From Symbiodinium natans (lineage: Eukaryota; Sar; Dinophyceae; Suessiales; Symbiodiniaceae): DNA of 64,000 nt. Positions 50,701 to 57,049 of the stretch are shown here, piece by piece. The notes under the pieces are model-generated. The model did no database searches. It was given only the letters and a program-made list of their open reading frames with translations, and was not told the DNA's origin. A program made the position numbers and the translations under genes. Location: the NCBI GenBank assembly GCA_905221605.1, contig CAJNDS010002073.1:389217-453216 (forward strand), in the 5' to 3' direction. Each line of letters opens with the position of its first letter. Position 1 is the stretch's first letter.

Positions 50701-52384
50701 ACTGGCTGGGGCTTGGTTTGTCGCGCCCGAACATGCAGCCACAGGTCACCAAGCCATCTGCCACTGGTCCAGCAGAGATGCGCAACGCTGTGAGTTTTAA
50801 CACAAACCCTAAACCCGATAAACCCTAGCCCTGTACCCTGGGTAGCAGACCGCTTCTTTAGATGAGAGGCATCCGGCTTCGGGTTCGGAACTTTTTTGTT
50901 TTTTTTTTTTTTTGGGGGGGGGGGGGGGGGTTGGGGGGGCAGGGGAAGAAAAAGGAGGTTCTGGGTCCCAGGGTTTAGGGGTTTGTGGTTTTGGGGGTGT
51001 TGGGTATAGGGTTACGGTTTGGAGTTTTTGGGTTTAGGGGTTTGGGGTTCAGGGTTTAGGGATGTAGGGTTCGGGGTTTCGAGGCTTAGGGTTTAGCCAC
51101 AGAGGGTCATTGGGTTTTGGGGCTGTCGGGTTTAGGTGTTTTTGAGATGTGGGGATTGGATTTGGGATGTAGGGTTTGGGGTTTTGGGGCCTGGGTTTAG
51201 GGCTGTCAATTTGCTGTCAATGTAAGGTTTAAAGTTTTGGGTTTGGGTTTGTTTGCTTGTCTGTCGTTTAGCTTCTTCCCACGGGCCCCATTGGCGGTTT
51301 TTGTTTTCCAAAACTTCTGTACCGCTACCCGCCTAGACCCTGAACCCAAAGCCCCAAACCCTGAACCCTAAACTGCACACGAGAGGGCTTCGCAAATTCA
51401 AAACCAAGTCCTCAGTCTTAAGCTGCCCAGGCATCTGTGAAGCCCTAAGCCCGAAACCCTAAACCCTAAACCCTACACCCTAAACTTGTGAATTCTCAGG
51501 CCATCCTCCGGATCAATGGTGAAGGTTTCCCCCACCGCGGCGACCCAACCGAGAGGGGCGACCTCTATGTGAGCTTCGGCGGAAATGATACAAAAGGTTC
51601 CAGGTGGACGGTTTAGGGTTTAGGGTTTAGGGTTTAGGGTTTCAAGGCTTCAGGAAATTGCAGGTTTCAGGGTCTCAGGTACAACGTGCAGGCGCTTCCT
51701 GGCTTCGGGGTGTCAGGTTCAAGACGATCGATCAACAAGAGCCGCCTGATGGTTCAGCCCGGGGGGGGGGGGGGAAGGGGGCGAGAACGCACAGCACACA
51801 ACCATACATGGGTATAGTAGTTCGGAGTTTTGGGGGGGTCGCAGGTCAACCCTGAGCCCGCTCAGGAAGTGCAACTTGATCATGCCTGAGGACACTTGCA
51901 CTTTTTTTTGCATTTGGGCTTGGCTATCTCCCTAAGGGTCCATGTAACCATATAGTACATACTTGGGCCTTAAAGCTACTGTATAGGAACCCCTTTAAGG
52001 CCCAAGTATATACTATATGGGTACATGGACCCTTTGGGTCTGTACTCACCCGGTCGTACCAGTACCCATGTTTCCATCCTGAAACGCTGAACCCTAAGCT
52101 AGATCAGTGTTAGGGATCCTTTTTACTTTTTGGGTTATGGGCTTTCTTATATATGAACAAAAAGGATCCTTTTTTCTTCCTAGGGGAATAGGGATTAAGT
52201 AAGTTGCGTACGGTGGACAGAAGAGCTCACGGCATGCGGAGAAACTTTGTGTTGGTGGCCGAAGTACCCGTTTTCGTGTGTGGTGGGTGGGTCACCAGCA
52301 ATCCGCTAGTACTTGTACACCTTGATGCAGGACGGCCAGCAGTGGCTTCGCGACATGCTGCAAAGACCAGCAGAGGTCAAGTGA
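30448..52384 (+). CDS. ERdj3/Scj1-like DnaJ co-chaperone with N-terminal cysteine-rich WRQTG module (about 30 exons)
   Basis: Hsp40 co-chaperone gene spread over ~22 kb. J-domain proteins stimulate Hsp70 ATPase; ERdj3/Scj1 types work with BiP in the ER lumen. In order the exons encode cysteine-rich segments (30448-35323), a WRQTG...SGYCEC module (35619-36557), a full J domain (37133-39737), a linker and the start of the substrate-binding region (40464-41339), a short CxxC-containing segment (42639-44724), the paired beta-sandwich domains (45640-51577), and a C-terminal exon with TGA at 52382-52384. From 35619 to 50759 every proposed joint keeps frame. Coding length from the WRQTG exon to the stop is about 370 residues. 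Introns make up more than 90% of the locus and carry telomeric arrays and inverted-repeat elements. The glycine/phenylalanine linker of type I DnaJ and a classical four-CxxCxGxG zinc finger are absent, as in ERdj3. The first exon and signal peptide are not certain, and no C-terminal HDEL-type signal is seen. Confidence 0.82.
30524..30606. mobile_element. Introner-like element, family E (reverse)
   Basis: TATAGTTCCTTGTTGGGTTA ... TTCTAGTATACTACCCC ... AAAAGGTACTATATACATAG then GAGCCTTTAGG; reverse of the copies at 20160 and 48397. Confidence 0.65.
30607..31440. other. Intron-like DNA with element fragments
   Basis: GGGTTTCCGAAAATTGGGGT at 30876 matches, in reverse, the family I element at 52976-53075. 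At 31137-31200 there is a half family C element (GTTCATGTACCTGATTG ... ATACTTGGGCC). CCCTAAA repeats fill 31360-31435. Confidence 0.5.
33510..33660. repeat. (GTAT)n and (AT)n microsatellite
   Basis: About 17 TATG units between AT runs, ending near a poly-C run. Confidence 0.96.
33870..34205. repeat. Compound fold-back element with GATTGAAGATTGAAG arms
   Basis: Inverted words GATTGAAGATGCCAGGG and CCCCAGCATCTTCAATCTTC (33917-33966) and, further on, GATTGAAGATTGAACATGC and GGCATCTTCAATCTTC (34103-34160) give two hairpins. Inverted GGAACTTGGGATTGAAG/CTTCAATCCCAAAGTTCC pairs link them. The ATTGAAG vocabulary is shared with the palindrome at 27641. Confidence 0.75.
34396..34562. repeat. (ATCT)n and (GTATAT)n microsatellite
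   Basis: Short ATCT run then about 22 GTATAT hexamers. Confidence 0.96.
34705..35323 (+). CDS. DnaJ-type gene: cysteine-rich exons before the WRQTG module
   Basis: Exon 34705-34817 (GC donor) contains [20 protein letters not shown] and [15 protein letters not shown]. Exon 35020-35079 (GA donor) reads [20 protein letters not shown]. Exon 35137-35205 (GC donor) contains [20 protein letters not shown], and its acceptor is the last TTTAG of a telomeric array. Exon 35297-35323 (GA donor) reads LQKLGEEHH. All four are phase 0 at their joins and lead directly into the exon at 35619. Family unknown. Confidence 0.6.
35436..35533. mobile_element. Introner-like element, family M
   Basis: Near-perfect terminal inverted repeats TTCTTAGTAGGGAATGAGGG and CCCTCATTCCCCTCCTAAGA with inner TATACCC/GGGTACC words. 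It lies within the intron before the WRQTG exon. Confidence 0.75.
35619..36557 (+). CDS. DnaJ-type gene: WRQTG...SGYCEC cysteine module
   Basis: Exon 35619-35693 (GA donor) reads [20 protein letters not shown] then REPDK. Exon 36236-36272 (GC donor) reads [12 protein letters not shown]. Exon 36513-36557 (GC donor) completes S and reads [14 protein letters not shown]. The pattern YTC..WRQTG.C...GPREP..D..C...I....SGYCEC is a cysteine-rich module I know from many secreted or Golgi/ER proteins of protists, with a remote resemblance to the glucosidase II beta N-terminal region. Six cysteines suggest disulfides. If the last exon is longer, RKPGC would be added. Confidence 0.8.
36869..36955. mobile_element. 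Introner-like element, family C
   Basis: CTGCATACTTGGGCCTTAAA ... AGGACCCAGATATCTACCAT then GGGTACATGGACACTTAGGG, inside the intron between the SGYCEC exon and the J-domain exons. Confidence 0.65.
37133..39737 (+). CDS. DnaJ-type gene: complete J domain in five exons
   Basis: 37133-37164 gives [11 protein letters not shown] (GC donor), 37788-37832 gives [15 protein letters not shown] (GC), 38303-38346 gives [14 protein letters not shown] (GA), 38941-38992 gives [17 protein letters not shown] (GC), and 39702-39737 gives [12 protein letters not shown] (GC). The order is helix I, the basic helix II (WRKLSLKY), the HPD loop required for Hsp70 stimulation, helix III ([12 protein letters not shown]) and helix IV. 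The result is a canonical ~65-residue J domain with no gap. Exons are 32-52 nt. A second, truncated copy of the HPD-exon start precedes the real one. Confidence 0.9.
37869..38078. repeat. TTTAGGG array with TTCAGGG patch
   Basis: TTTAGGG units flank a homogeneous patch of about eight TTCAGGG units (37980-38027). It lies within a J-domain intron. Confidence 0.95.
38138..38329. repeat. 95-bp tandem duplication spanning an intron-exon border
   Basis: The segment starting GATAAGCCTTACAAACCCTT and ending GCTGTCGTTGAAATA is present twice (38138-38233 and 38234-38328), with two or three differences. The first copy reproduces the acceptor CCCCTGCAG and the codons AWRKLSLK, then breaks into the next repeat unit before HPD. 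Confidence 0.93.
38589..38697. mobile_element. Introner-like element, family A
   Basis: GGCAGCCCATTGCCATTTTT ... AAGTAACCAACCCAAAAAGG ... ATGGTTGCTGGGCTACC; inverted ends, inside a J-domain intron. Confidence 0.65.
39449..39640. repeat. TTTAGGG array
   Basis: About 15 regular units, then degenerate TTCAGGG and TTTACGG variants. Confidence 0.95.
40296..40407. repeat. CCCTAAA array
   Basis: About 16 perfect units in the intron before the linker exon. A TTTAGGG/TTGAGGG block follows at 40526-40660. Confidence 0.96.
40464..42660 (+). CDS. DnaJ-type gene: linker and first substrate-binding strand
   Basis: 40464-40517 reads [18 protein letters not shown] (GC donor), 41283-41339 reads [19 protein letters not shown] (GC donor), 42639-42660 reads EIQATIP plus one base (GT donor). 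All are phase-consistent. [12 protein letters not shown] is the hallmark opening of the C-terminal substrate-binding domain of DnaJ proteins. The middle exon is 57 nt and the third only 22 nt. Confidence 0.85.
41507..41637. mobile_element. Family A element containing TTTAGGG units
   Basis: Left end TAGCCCAGTGGTGCCCTTTG, right end GGCCACTGGGCTAACAAG. In the right arm, where AAAAGGGTGCCC is expected, there are about four telomere-type units. Confidence 0.65.
41972..42236. repeat. Opposed telomere-like arrays
   Basis: TTTAGGG array 41972-42070 and CCCTAAA array 42170-42236, separated by about 100 bp; both in one intron of the DnaJ-type gene. A partial family F fragment (ACTAACAGCCCTTAATAGGA) precedes at 41907. 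Confidence 0.93.
43552..44724 (+). CDS. DnaJ-type gene: CxxC-containing segment
   Basis: 43552-43591 reads [12 protein letters not shown] (GC donor). 43933-43950 reads HKCANE (GC donor). 44668-44724 reads [19 protein letters not shown] (GT donor), with 44684 as an alternative acceptor. Joined, C....ERCRKCAHKCANEVR stands where ERdj3/Scj1 proteins carry a degenerate cysteine-rich region in place of a full zinc finger. The exact limits of the middle exon are uncertain. Confidence 0.68.
43641..43764. mobile_element. Inverted-repeat element with AT core
   Basis: AAAGGAGGGACCCCTAGAAG and CCCCTAAGAAGGGTCCCTCC are inverted ends; the core is an (AT)n run inside TATAACCCATATA/TGACTTATATA. Confidence 0.65.
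44740..44962. mobile_element. Compound inverted-repeat element, family O
   Basis: Two copies of GGTAAGCTCTCTAAGTTTAA and GGTCAGCTCTCTAAGTTTTG flank an (AT)n core; TTCTGGTACCCTAAGTAAAA follows. The right half resembles 24555-24612. Confidence 0.5.
45640..47303 (+). CDS. DnaJ-type gene: substrate-binding domain core
   Basis: 45640-45702 reads [19 protein letters not shown] (GC donor). 46281-46358 reads [17 protein letters not shown] then TVIFKHQGE (GC). 47250-47303 reads [18 protein letters not shown] (GC). The series QQQ.QVPS.EKC, then I.IE.GM..GD.V.F..Q.EQ.P..IPGDV..K matches the conserved run of ERdj3/Scj1-type Hsp40s. Phases 1/2/2 agree at each joint. The last exon begins immediately after an inverted-repeat element. 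Confidence 0.9.
45727..46145. mobile_element. Family H-like and family K elements
   Basis: 45727-45900 holds three ATGGGCCCTTACTATGGTCC words in tandem. 45900-46016 is a family K copy (AAGGGGGACCCTTC ... CTCTTCTGGCTCTCTTAAAG ... AAGGGTCCCCTAATCCTATC). 46030-46145 ends GGTAACTCTTGCGTCTAGG, like the right end of family B. Confidence 0.55.
47127..47249. mobile_element. Introner-like element, family K, ending at a splice acceptor
   Basis: Inverted ends TAGGATAAGGGGGACACTT and AAGGGTCCCCCTAATCCTA; the last bases CCCCTATAG are the acceptor of the exon at 47250. Confidence 0.75.
47660..47761. repeat. (AT)n/(GTAT)n microsatellite
   Basis: AT run, GTATATGCAT words, then about 11 GTAT units. Confidence 0.96.
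48194..48292. mobile_element. Introner-like element, family D
   Basis: GGGTCGGAAGAATTACTATA ... ATTCCCTTATGGTCCCTATA ... CAAAACCCTGTTCTACTTCG. Confidence 0.65.
48397..48479. mobile_element. Introner-like element, family E
   Basis: GGCTCCTATGTAGTACCTTT at the left and CCCAAAAAGAAACTACCTTC at the right; in the intron before the exon at 48534. Confidence 0.65.
48534..49539 (+). CDS. DnaJ-type gene: [14 protein letters not shown] and VNVTLEE exons
   Basis: 48534-48576 completes a proline and reads [14 protein letters not shown] (GT donor). 49519-49539 is a 21-nt exon reading VNVTLEE (GC donor). HP.F.R.G.DL......V.L.EALLGF is the signature of the second beta-sandwich of type II and ERdj3 J proteins. 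Phases fit on both sides. Confidence 0.85.
48609..48714. mobile_element. Introner-like element, family A
   Basis: GTAGCCCAGTGGTACCCTTT ... AATAACCAACCCAAAAAAGG ... TATGGTTACACAGGCTCC. Begins 32 bp after the donor of the exon at 48534. Confidence 0.7.
49139..49283. mobile_element. Inverted-repeat element in a DnaJ-gene intron
   Basis: TCTCAAGGGAGGGGGGTTCA and TGAACCCCCTCCCTTAAGAG are inverted; inner GAGGTATGTAA/CTACCTACC also pair weakly. Confidence 0.65.
49966..50132. repeat. Head-to-head telomere-like junction and CCCTAAA array
   Basis: TTTAGGGTTAACCCTAAA at 49991-50008 is a perfect palindrome joining a degenerate TTTAGGG block to a CCCTAAA array of about 16 units. Confidence 0.95.
50164..51577 (+). 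CDS. DnaJ-type gene: second substrate-binding domain
   Basis: 50164-50232 reads [16 protein letters not shown] then IHFSYRK (GC donor). 50745-50759 is a 15-nt exon reading VTKPS (GC donor). 51500 to about 51577 reads [16 protein letters not shown] then [16 protein letters not shown]...HLDGR, V..P and GEG.P....GDLYV.F occur in this order in ERdj3 and other type I/II Hsp40s. The donor of the last exon is unclear. Confidence 0.9.
51845..52384 (+). CDS. DnaJ-type gene: C-terminal exons and stop
   Basis: 51845-51865 (VNPEPAQ, GA donor) and 52331-52384 ([20 protein letters not shown]) are both phase 0. They fit the family pattern of V.FP..L followed by a C-terminal helix (QQWLRDML). The first is short and less certain. 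Confidence 0.6.
51930..52034. mobile_element. Introner-like element, family C (best copy)
   Basis: Outer inverted repeats AAGGGTCCATGTAACCATAT and ATATGGGTACATGGACCCTT, inner arms ATACTTGGGCCTTAAAG and CTTTAAGGCCCAAGTATAT. It sits in the last intron of the DnaJ-type gene. Confidence 0.8.
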
Positions 52385-53226
52385 GCGCAAAGCTCCACAG
52401 CAGGGTTGGGCAGACGAGAGTTCATGGGAGTGGATACCCTAAACCCTAAACCCTAAACCCTAAACCTAAGCCCTAAACCCTAAACCCCAAACCCTAAACC
52501 CTAAACCCTAAACCAACCCCAACCGTCCTCGATGGTTGCACCGCACCCTCAAGACCGCCGGTTGGCCACCTCCCCTCTCCCCTTCGGCTTTTTGAAGGTG
52601 CTCTACAAAGCAACAAGGGTTTAGGGTTTAGGGTTTAGGGTTCAGTGTTTAGGGAACAACTTTCTACTTCTGTTGCACTTTACCAGTGTGATACTCAGAG
52701 AGGTGTATACTTCTGTTCAAGTTCTGCATTACTGCCTGAATGTGCCTGGATGCGCGCGTAGTCTACTATAGTAGGGTTATTTGGGTCCACCCATGACACA
52801 CAACGGCATGGTCAGGTGGCTGAAACGGGCCGCCATGTGGATTTTCCTCCTGCCGACTTCTGCCCAACTTTGCCCCTGCTCCTGAACGGTTGAGGGTTCA
52901 GCGATTAGGGCGCGAGTCCATACTCGACGATGCCCCCAATAGACACTTGTTTCTCATCAGCTCCACGGAAAATATGGGTACTTCCCCAAAGAATCCCCTT
53001 AAAGGGACCCCTCTAAAAGGGTACCCCCACCTCCCCCCCCCCATTTTCGGAAACCCCTATATACAGAAGGGTCACCCACTCCCCCCGTTGCTGTTCGATT
53101 CCTGAGCAGCCAAGTCTTATTCTGCCAGCACGACGAACCGCGTTTGGTGAGTCTGGTGTTCATAGGTGCCTTCAATCTCAGGCATGAGACATTCCTGGCG
53201 TTTGCCAAGAAACCATGACAGACTAG
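52385..53226. other. Post-gene spacer with one repeat element
   Basis: CCCTAAA array at 52437-52515. A family I element at about 52976-53075 (TACTTCCCCAAAGAATCCCC ... ATTTTCGGAAACCCC). No exon is supported, although RHETFLAFAKK can be read at 53184. Confidence 0.5.
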
Positions 53227-53342
53227 GATGCCCAGTAGCCTTATTCCCCGTTTGGGGGGGTTTAGGTTCTGTTAGAAACCTCTTGAAGCAAAAAGGGGCA
53301 CCCTTTGTAATCATTGTATTCCTAGGTCACTGGGCAACCTAG
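53227..53342. mobile_element. Introner-like element, family A-prime, GA-AG limits
   Basis: GATGCCCAGTAGCCTTATTC after ACTAG and CACTGGGCAACCTAG at the end; inner AAAAGGGGCACCC. Its final AG is the acceptor for the following island. Confidence 0.65.
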
Positions 53343-53390
53343 CAGATGCGTGCCCGGCTGCAAAAGCTGCAGAGTGCATTCTTCAGTGAG
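53343..53390 (+). CDS. Candidate exon after an introner-like element
   Basis: Reads QMRARLQKLQSAFFSE from directly behind the element. Helix-like, product unknown. Confidence 0.42.
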
Positions 53391-55735
53391 GGCTCACAGC
53401 CCTGTCAGGCTTCGGTCTGGGGTTCAGGGCTTCCTTTTGGCCGCAGCCAGCTCGAGATAGACCTCTCTTGGGTCTCTTCTATAGGATCGTGACTGGGGAT
53501 GTTGCGTTTGGGGCTTTGGGGGTCAGATCCGGGCTTTTAAAGGTTCGCACAAATCTCCAAGCGCTTGGAAAGTTTGAAAATGGCTGTACTTGGAGCCTCG
53601 ATGGTCCTTTGTGGTGCTTTACTGTAACTTTAGATCCTTAGCCTTTTTGGGTTTATTGGGTTTCCTATTTATATGGCACCTCAAAAATTGATTTATGACT
53701 ACCCTCCTAAGTGCATGCAAGGGTCCTTCGCGCACCAGGCCGTTCTGAACCGTTTGCATCCCATCTCCACTCGCTTCGCTTGGCTGGGCTGGGCGCTCAG
53801 GAACAGAGGGGCCTGCTGGCTTTAAAGGCATAGGGTTTAGGGTTTAGGATTTAGGGTTGAGAGTTTAGGGCCCTACTAGGAACACCCTGCAGAGACCCAA
53901 ACCTGATAAGCCCTAAAGACCCCCCCCCATAAGACCTAAAAACCCTACGAGCCCTAAAGCCCCTATTAGAACTTAAAGTTTTTAGGGTTTAGGGGTTAGG
54001 GTTTAGAGCCCTAAAACGCCAACCCTCAACCCTACCTTCAGAACCCCAAAAGCCCTACCCTTTGTAGGTTGCGTAAGAATCCACCTGCAGAAAAGGTCGG
54101 TTTTGGGTCTTATTAAGGTACATATCTCGACGGACCATTGCTTGGCACAACAATCGAGAAAACCCTAGGGTTTCGGGCTTAGGGACTCTATAAAGGGATC
54201 AAACCCTAAACCCTAAACCCCAAACCCCAAACCCCAAACCCTAAAAACCTCGTACGCCTAAGGTCGTACCCCTAAAGCTTCCCTGCAAAATACTGCCAGG
54301 ATGGCACTTCTACTACCTTAAGGGACCTTTGAAACGGATCCCCAAAACCACAAGAGTACTAGGGTTCAGGGTTTAGGGTTTAGGGTTACCTCCTTTTCCC
54401 CACCCTAAAGCCCGAATCCCATTTCCCCAACCCGCAAGATCCCACACCCCAAAAAAAGTAAGAACAGCCCGGAAGCCTAACAAGAAGCAGTAAAGGCAGC
54501 AAACCTTATCTAGAGGCCCCATGTCCTGAAGCCCCGCATGAAGCTTAAACTCGACCCTAAACCCTAAACCCTAAACCCTAAACCCTAAACCCTAAACCTT
54601 AAAAGAAGCTTCTTTGCGCAGCCCCTCACTGGATTCCTACGTCGGCTCCAAGTCTGAAACCCATATCCTACTCCAAAATGGTTCCCTAACCTGGATACTT
54701 GAAACCCTAAACCCTAAACCCTAAACCCTAAACCCTTATATCAATATTCTCCCTTGTGGTCCCCAGGCACCCCGAACAAGGGACCCTATCTTAGAGAAAC
54801 GGACCATATGAAGTTGCCACCCATGGCCACTCGAGTTGCTTGACCTCCCTGTTCCCTGCAGGGGTGGAGTTGCTCCTGGCAGCCTTGGTTATGGCCAGGG
54901 GCTCACCCATTAGGGTTTAGGGTTTAGGGTTTAGGGTTCAGGGTTCAGGGTTCAGGGTTCAGGGTTTAGGGTTTAGGGTTTAGGCTTCAGGGTCTAGGGT
55001 TTAGGGACTAGAGTTTAGGGTTCGGGTTTAGGGTCTAGGGTTTCGGGCTGTTTTTTTTTTGTGGCGAGAAGGTGTGTGTAGAACGTCTTGCAGTTATGTT
55101 GTCGGCCTGTCCCAAAGCCGTAGGAAGTCACGTCGAGAGGTAAATCTAGGTAGGTTTTAAGGGCCATCCTACTAATGCAGGGTCCTCAAGAATTGCCACT
55201 GCCATCCCCTCAAAATCCCTAAACCCTAAACCCTAAGCCCTGAAATTTAGGGTTTAGGATTAGCCCTAAAATCGCTAATAATTACATGCGGCCCAAGCCG
55301 TGGTTGGCTGGAGGTTCATCCCAACATTTTTCCCAGAGGGTCCATTTGTAGTACAACTATAGAATTAGGTCCCCAAAAACCATACTAAATAGGGTTTTGG
55401 GGCGCCTAATTCCAGAATGGTGCTACCCATGGACCCTTTGGGTTTCTTAAGCCCTAGAAAAGCCCAAACGTTGAGAAGCTCAAGCCGTGCCCGAAATGGC
55501 CCCAAGCGGGGTAGTAGGGTTTAGGGCTTAGGGTAATTTAAAGGGTTTAGGGCTTAGGGTTATTTTCAGGGTTTAGGGTTTTTGACTTAGTTTGGGTTTG
55601 GGGCAACGGGGGGGCCTGTTTGCTTTAAATGGTGTTCCGAGTACCTCGTTTGAACCCCCTGAAACCCTCAAAGCCCTAAACACGGAAACCCTAACCCGCC
55701 CACCCCCCCCCCCCGAAAAACAGAATCAAATAAGA

Positions 55736-55786
<51 letters not shown>

Positions 55787-56022
55787 ATTATATACACAAC
55801 AACAAAAACCGAAGAAACCCTACCAAGGTTCCCTAAGAAGGCCCTAAAAACCCTAAAAGCCCTGAAGCCCAGCATGTACCATAGATCCCTTATGGTCTCT
55901 ATTATAGCTAGACTATCCAAAACCCTATTAAAATTATTCAGGCCCCTATAGTAGCCCTAAACCCTAAACCCTAAACCCTAAACCCTAAACCCTAAACCCT
56001 AAACCCATGTACCTTTGTTCAG
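53391..56022. other. Spacer with arrays and two elements
   Basis: Telomere-type blocks at 54211-54245, 54555-54600, 54905-55050 (with a TTCAGGG patch) and 55952-56006. A family C-like element at 55337-55442 (GAGGGTCCATTTGTAGTACA ... GGTGCTACCCATGGACCC), an (AAAT)n run at 55735-55788 and a family D copy at 55869-55944. VELLLAALVMA can be read at about 54866 between CTGCAG and CCAG but is unsupported. Confidence 0.55.
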
Positions 56023-56088
56023 GCCCTGGTCGCGGCCCTCTGCCGCGCAGGTGCGAGGCGAAGGAGTCAGCAGGTCCCGGCGTCTCAG
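56023..56088 (+). CDS. Candidate exon, unknown protein
   Basis: 66 nt, phase 0, from TTCAG to a GC donor. Reads ALVAALCRAGARRRSQQVPA then SQ. Framed by a CCCTAAA array and a TTTAGGG array (56118-56235, with a TTTTGGG patch). Confidence 0.4.
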
Positions 56089-56240
56089 GCGCAGGGTTTC
56101 GGTTGTTCTGCGGGCGGGGTTTAGGGTTTAGGGTTTAGGGTTTAGGGTTTAGGGTTTAGGGTGTAGGGTTCAGGGTTTTGGGTTTTGGGTTTTGGGTTTG
56201 GGGTTTTGGGTTTTGGGTTTTGGGTTTTGGGGGTTTCGGT

Positions 56241-56341
56241 TGGGATGTTCCCTTTCATAATAGCAGTCCTTAATAGGGATGTTTGTACCCCCGTTTTTTG
56301 TCCCCAGTAAGGATTGTTCGTGTAAGGGGGAACATCCCAAG
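56241..56341. mobile_element. Introner-like element, family F (best copy)
   Basis: Perfect terminal inverted repeat TTGGGATGTTCCC/GGGAACATCCCAA, inner arms ATAGCAGTCCTTAATAGGG and CAGTAAGGATTGTTCGTGTA. Confidence 0.75.
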
Positions 56342-56977
56342 GTTTCGGGGTTTAGGGTTTGGGCGTTTGGGGGTTTTGGAGGTTTGGCTTTAGGGTTTAG
56401 GAGTTTAGGGTTTGAGGGTCTAGGGGTCTAGAGTTTGGGGTTTAGGGGCTTGTAGTCATCAGGGTTTGTAAGTGTAGTCTTGCACGGTTGATAAGGGTTG
56501 GGGGGGTTGGAGGGGGTGGGGGTGGGGGGGGGGGGGGGTTTAGGGACCAGGCTCAGGGTTGAAATAAGTGATGAGGAATTCGAGGAATTCTTTGAGACGA
56601 GCACTACCTGCCTTTAATCGGTTATGCAAGAACTTGAGCTGGTTGGTGGGGTTTGCTTCTTGGGGCTTCGCAGTAGACGCCCTACACACTTTAAGCCCGA
56701 AGCCCTGAACCCCTTCAGAGGCGTTGGGCTTAGAAAGTGCAAGATCCCAGAAAGCCCTGTATAGCCTGCAACCTGATTCAGAAGCCCGCAACCCAAAGTC
56801 CGTCCGTAGATGAAGCGGCATCGCGGAGGGTGAAAGTTGATGCACAGACCCTAAACCCGTAAGAACCGAAACCCGAAACTTCTAGACCTCACCTGTCCTC
56901 CCAACCTACACCCTAAACCCTAAACCCTAAACCCTAAACCCTAAACCCTAAACCCTAAATCCCTGCCATCCCAGCAG

Positions 56978-57049
56978 GACCCATTTCTGATGCCCTCGCA
57001 GCAACTCGCTGCATCGGACACGCGAAGAGATGGCCCCTCGGTCTCTTAG
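56978..57049 (+). CDS. Candidate exon with possible stop
   Basis: After CAGCAG reads DPFLMPSQQLAASDTRRDGP then SVS and TAG at 57047. The TAG merges with the first TTTAGGG unit of the next array, so either a stop or a splice site hidden in the array is possible. Confidence 0.4.
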   Translation, partial: DPFLMPSQQLAASDTRRDGPSVS

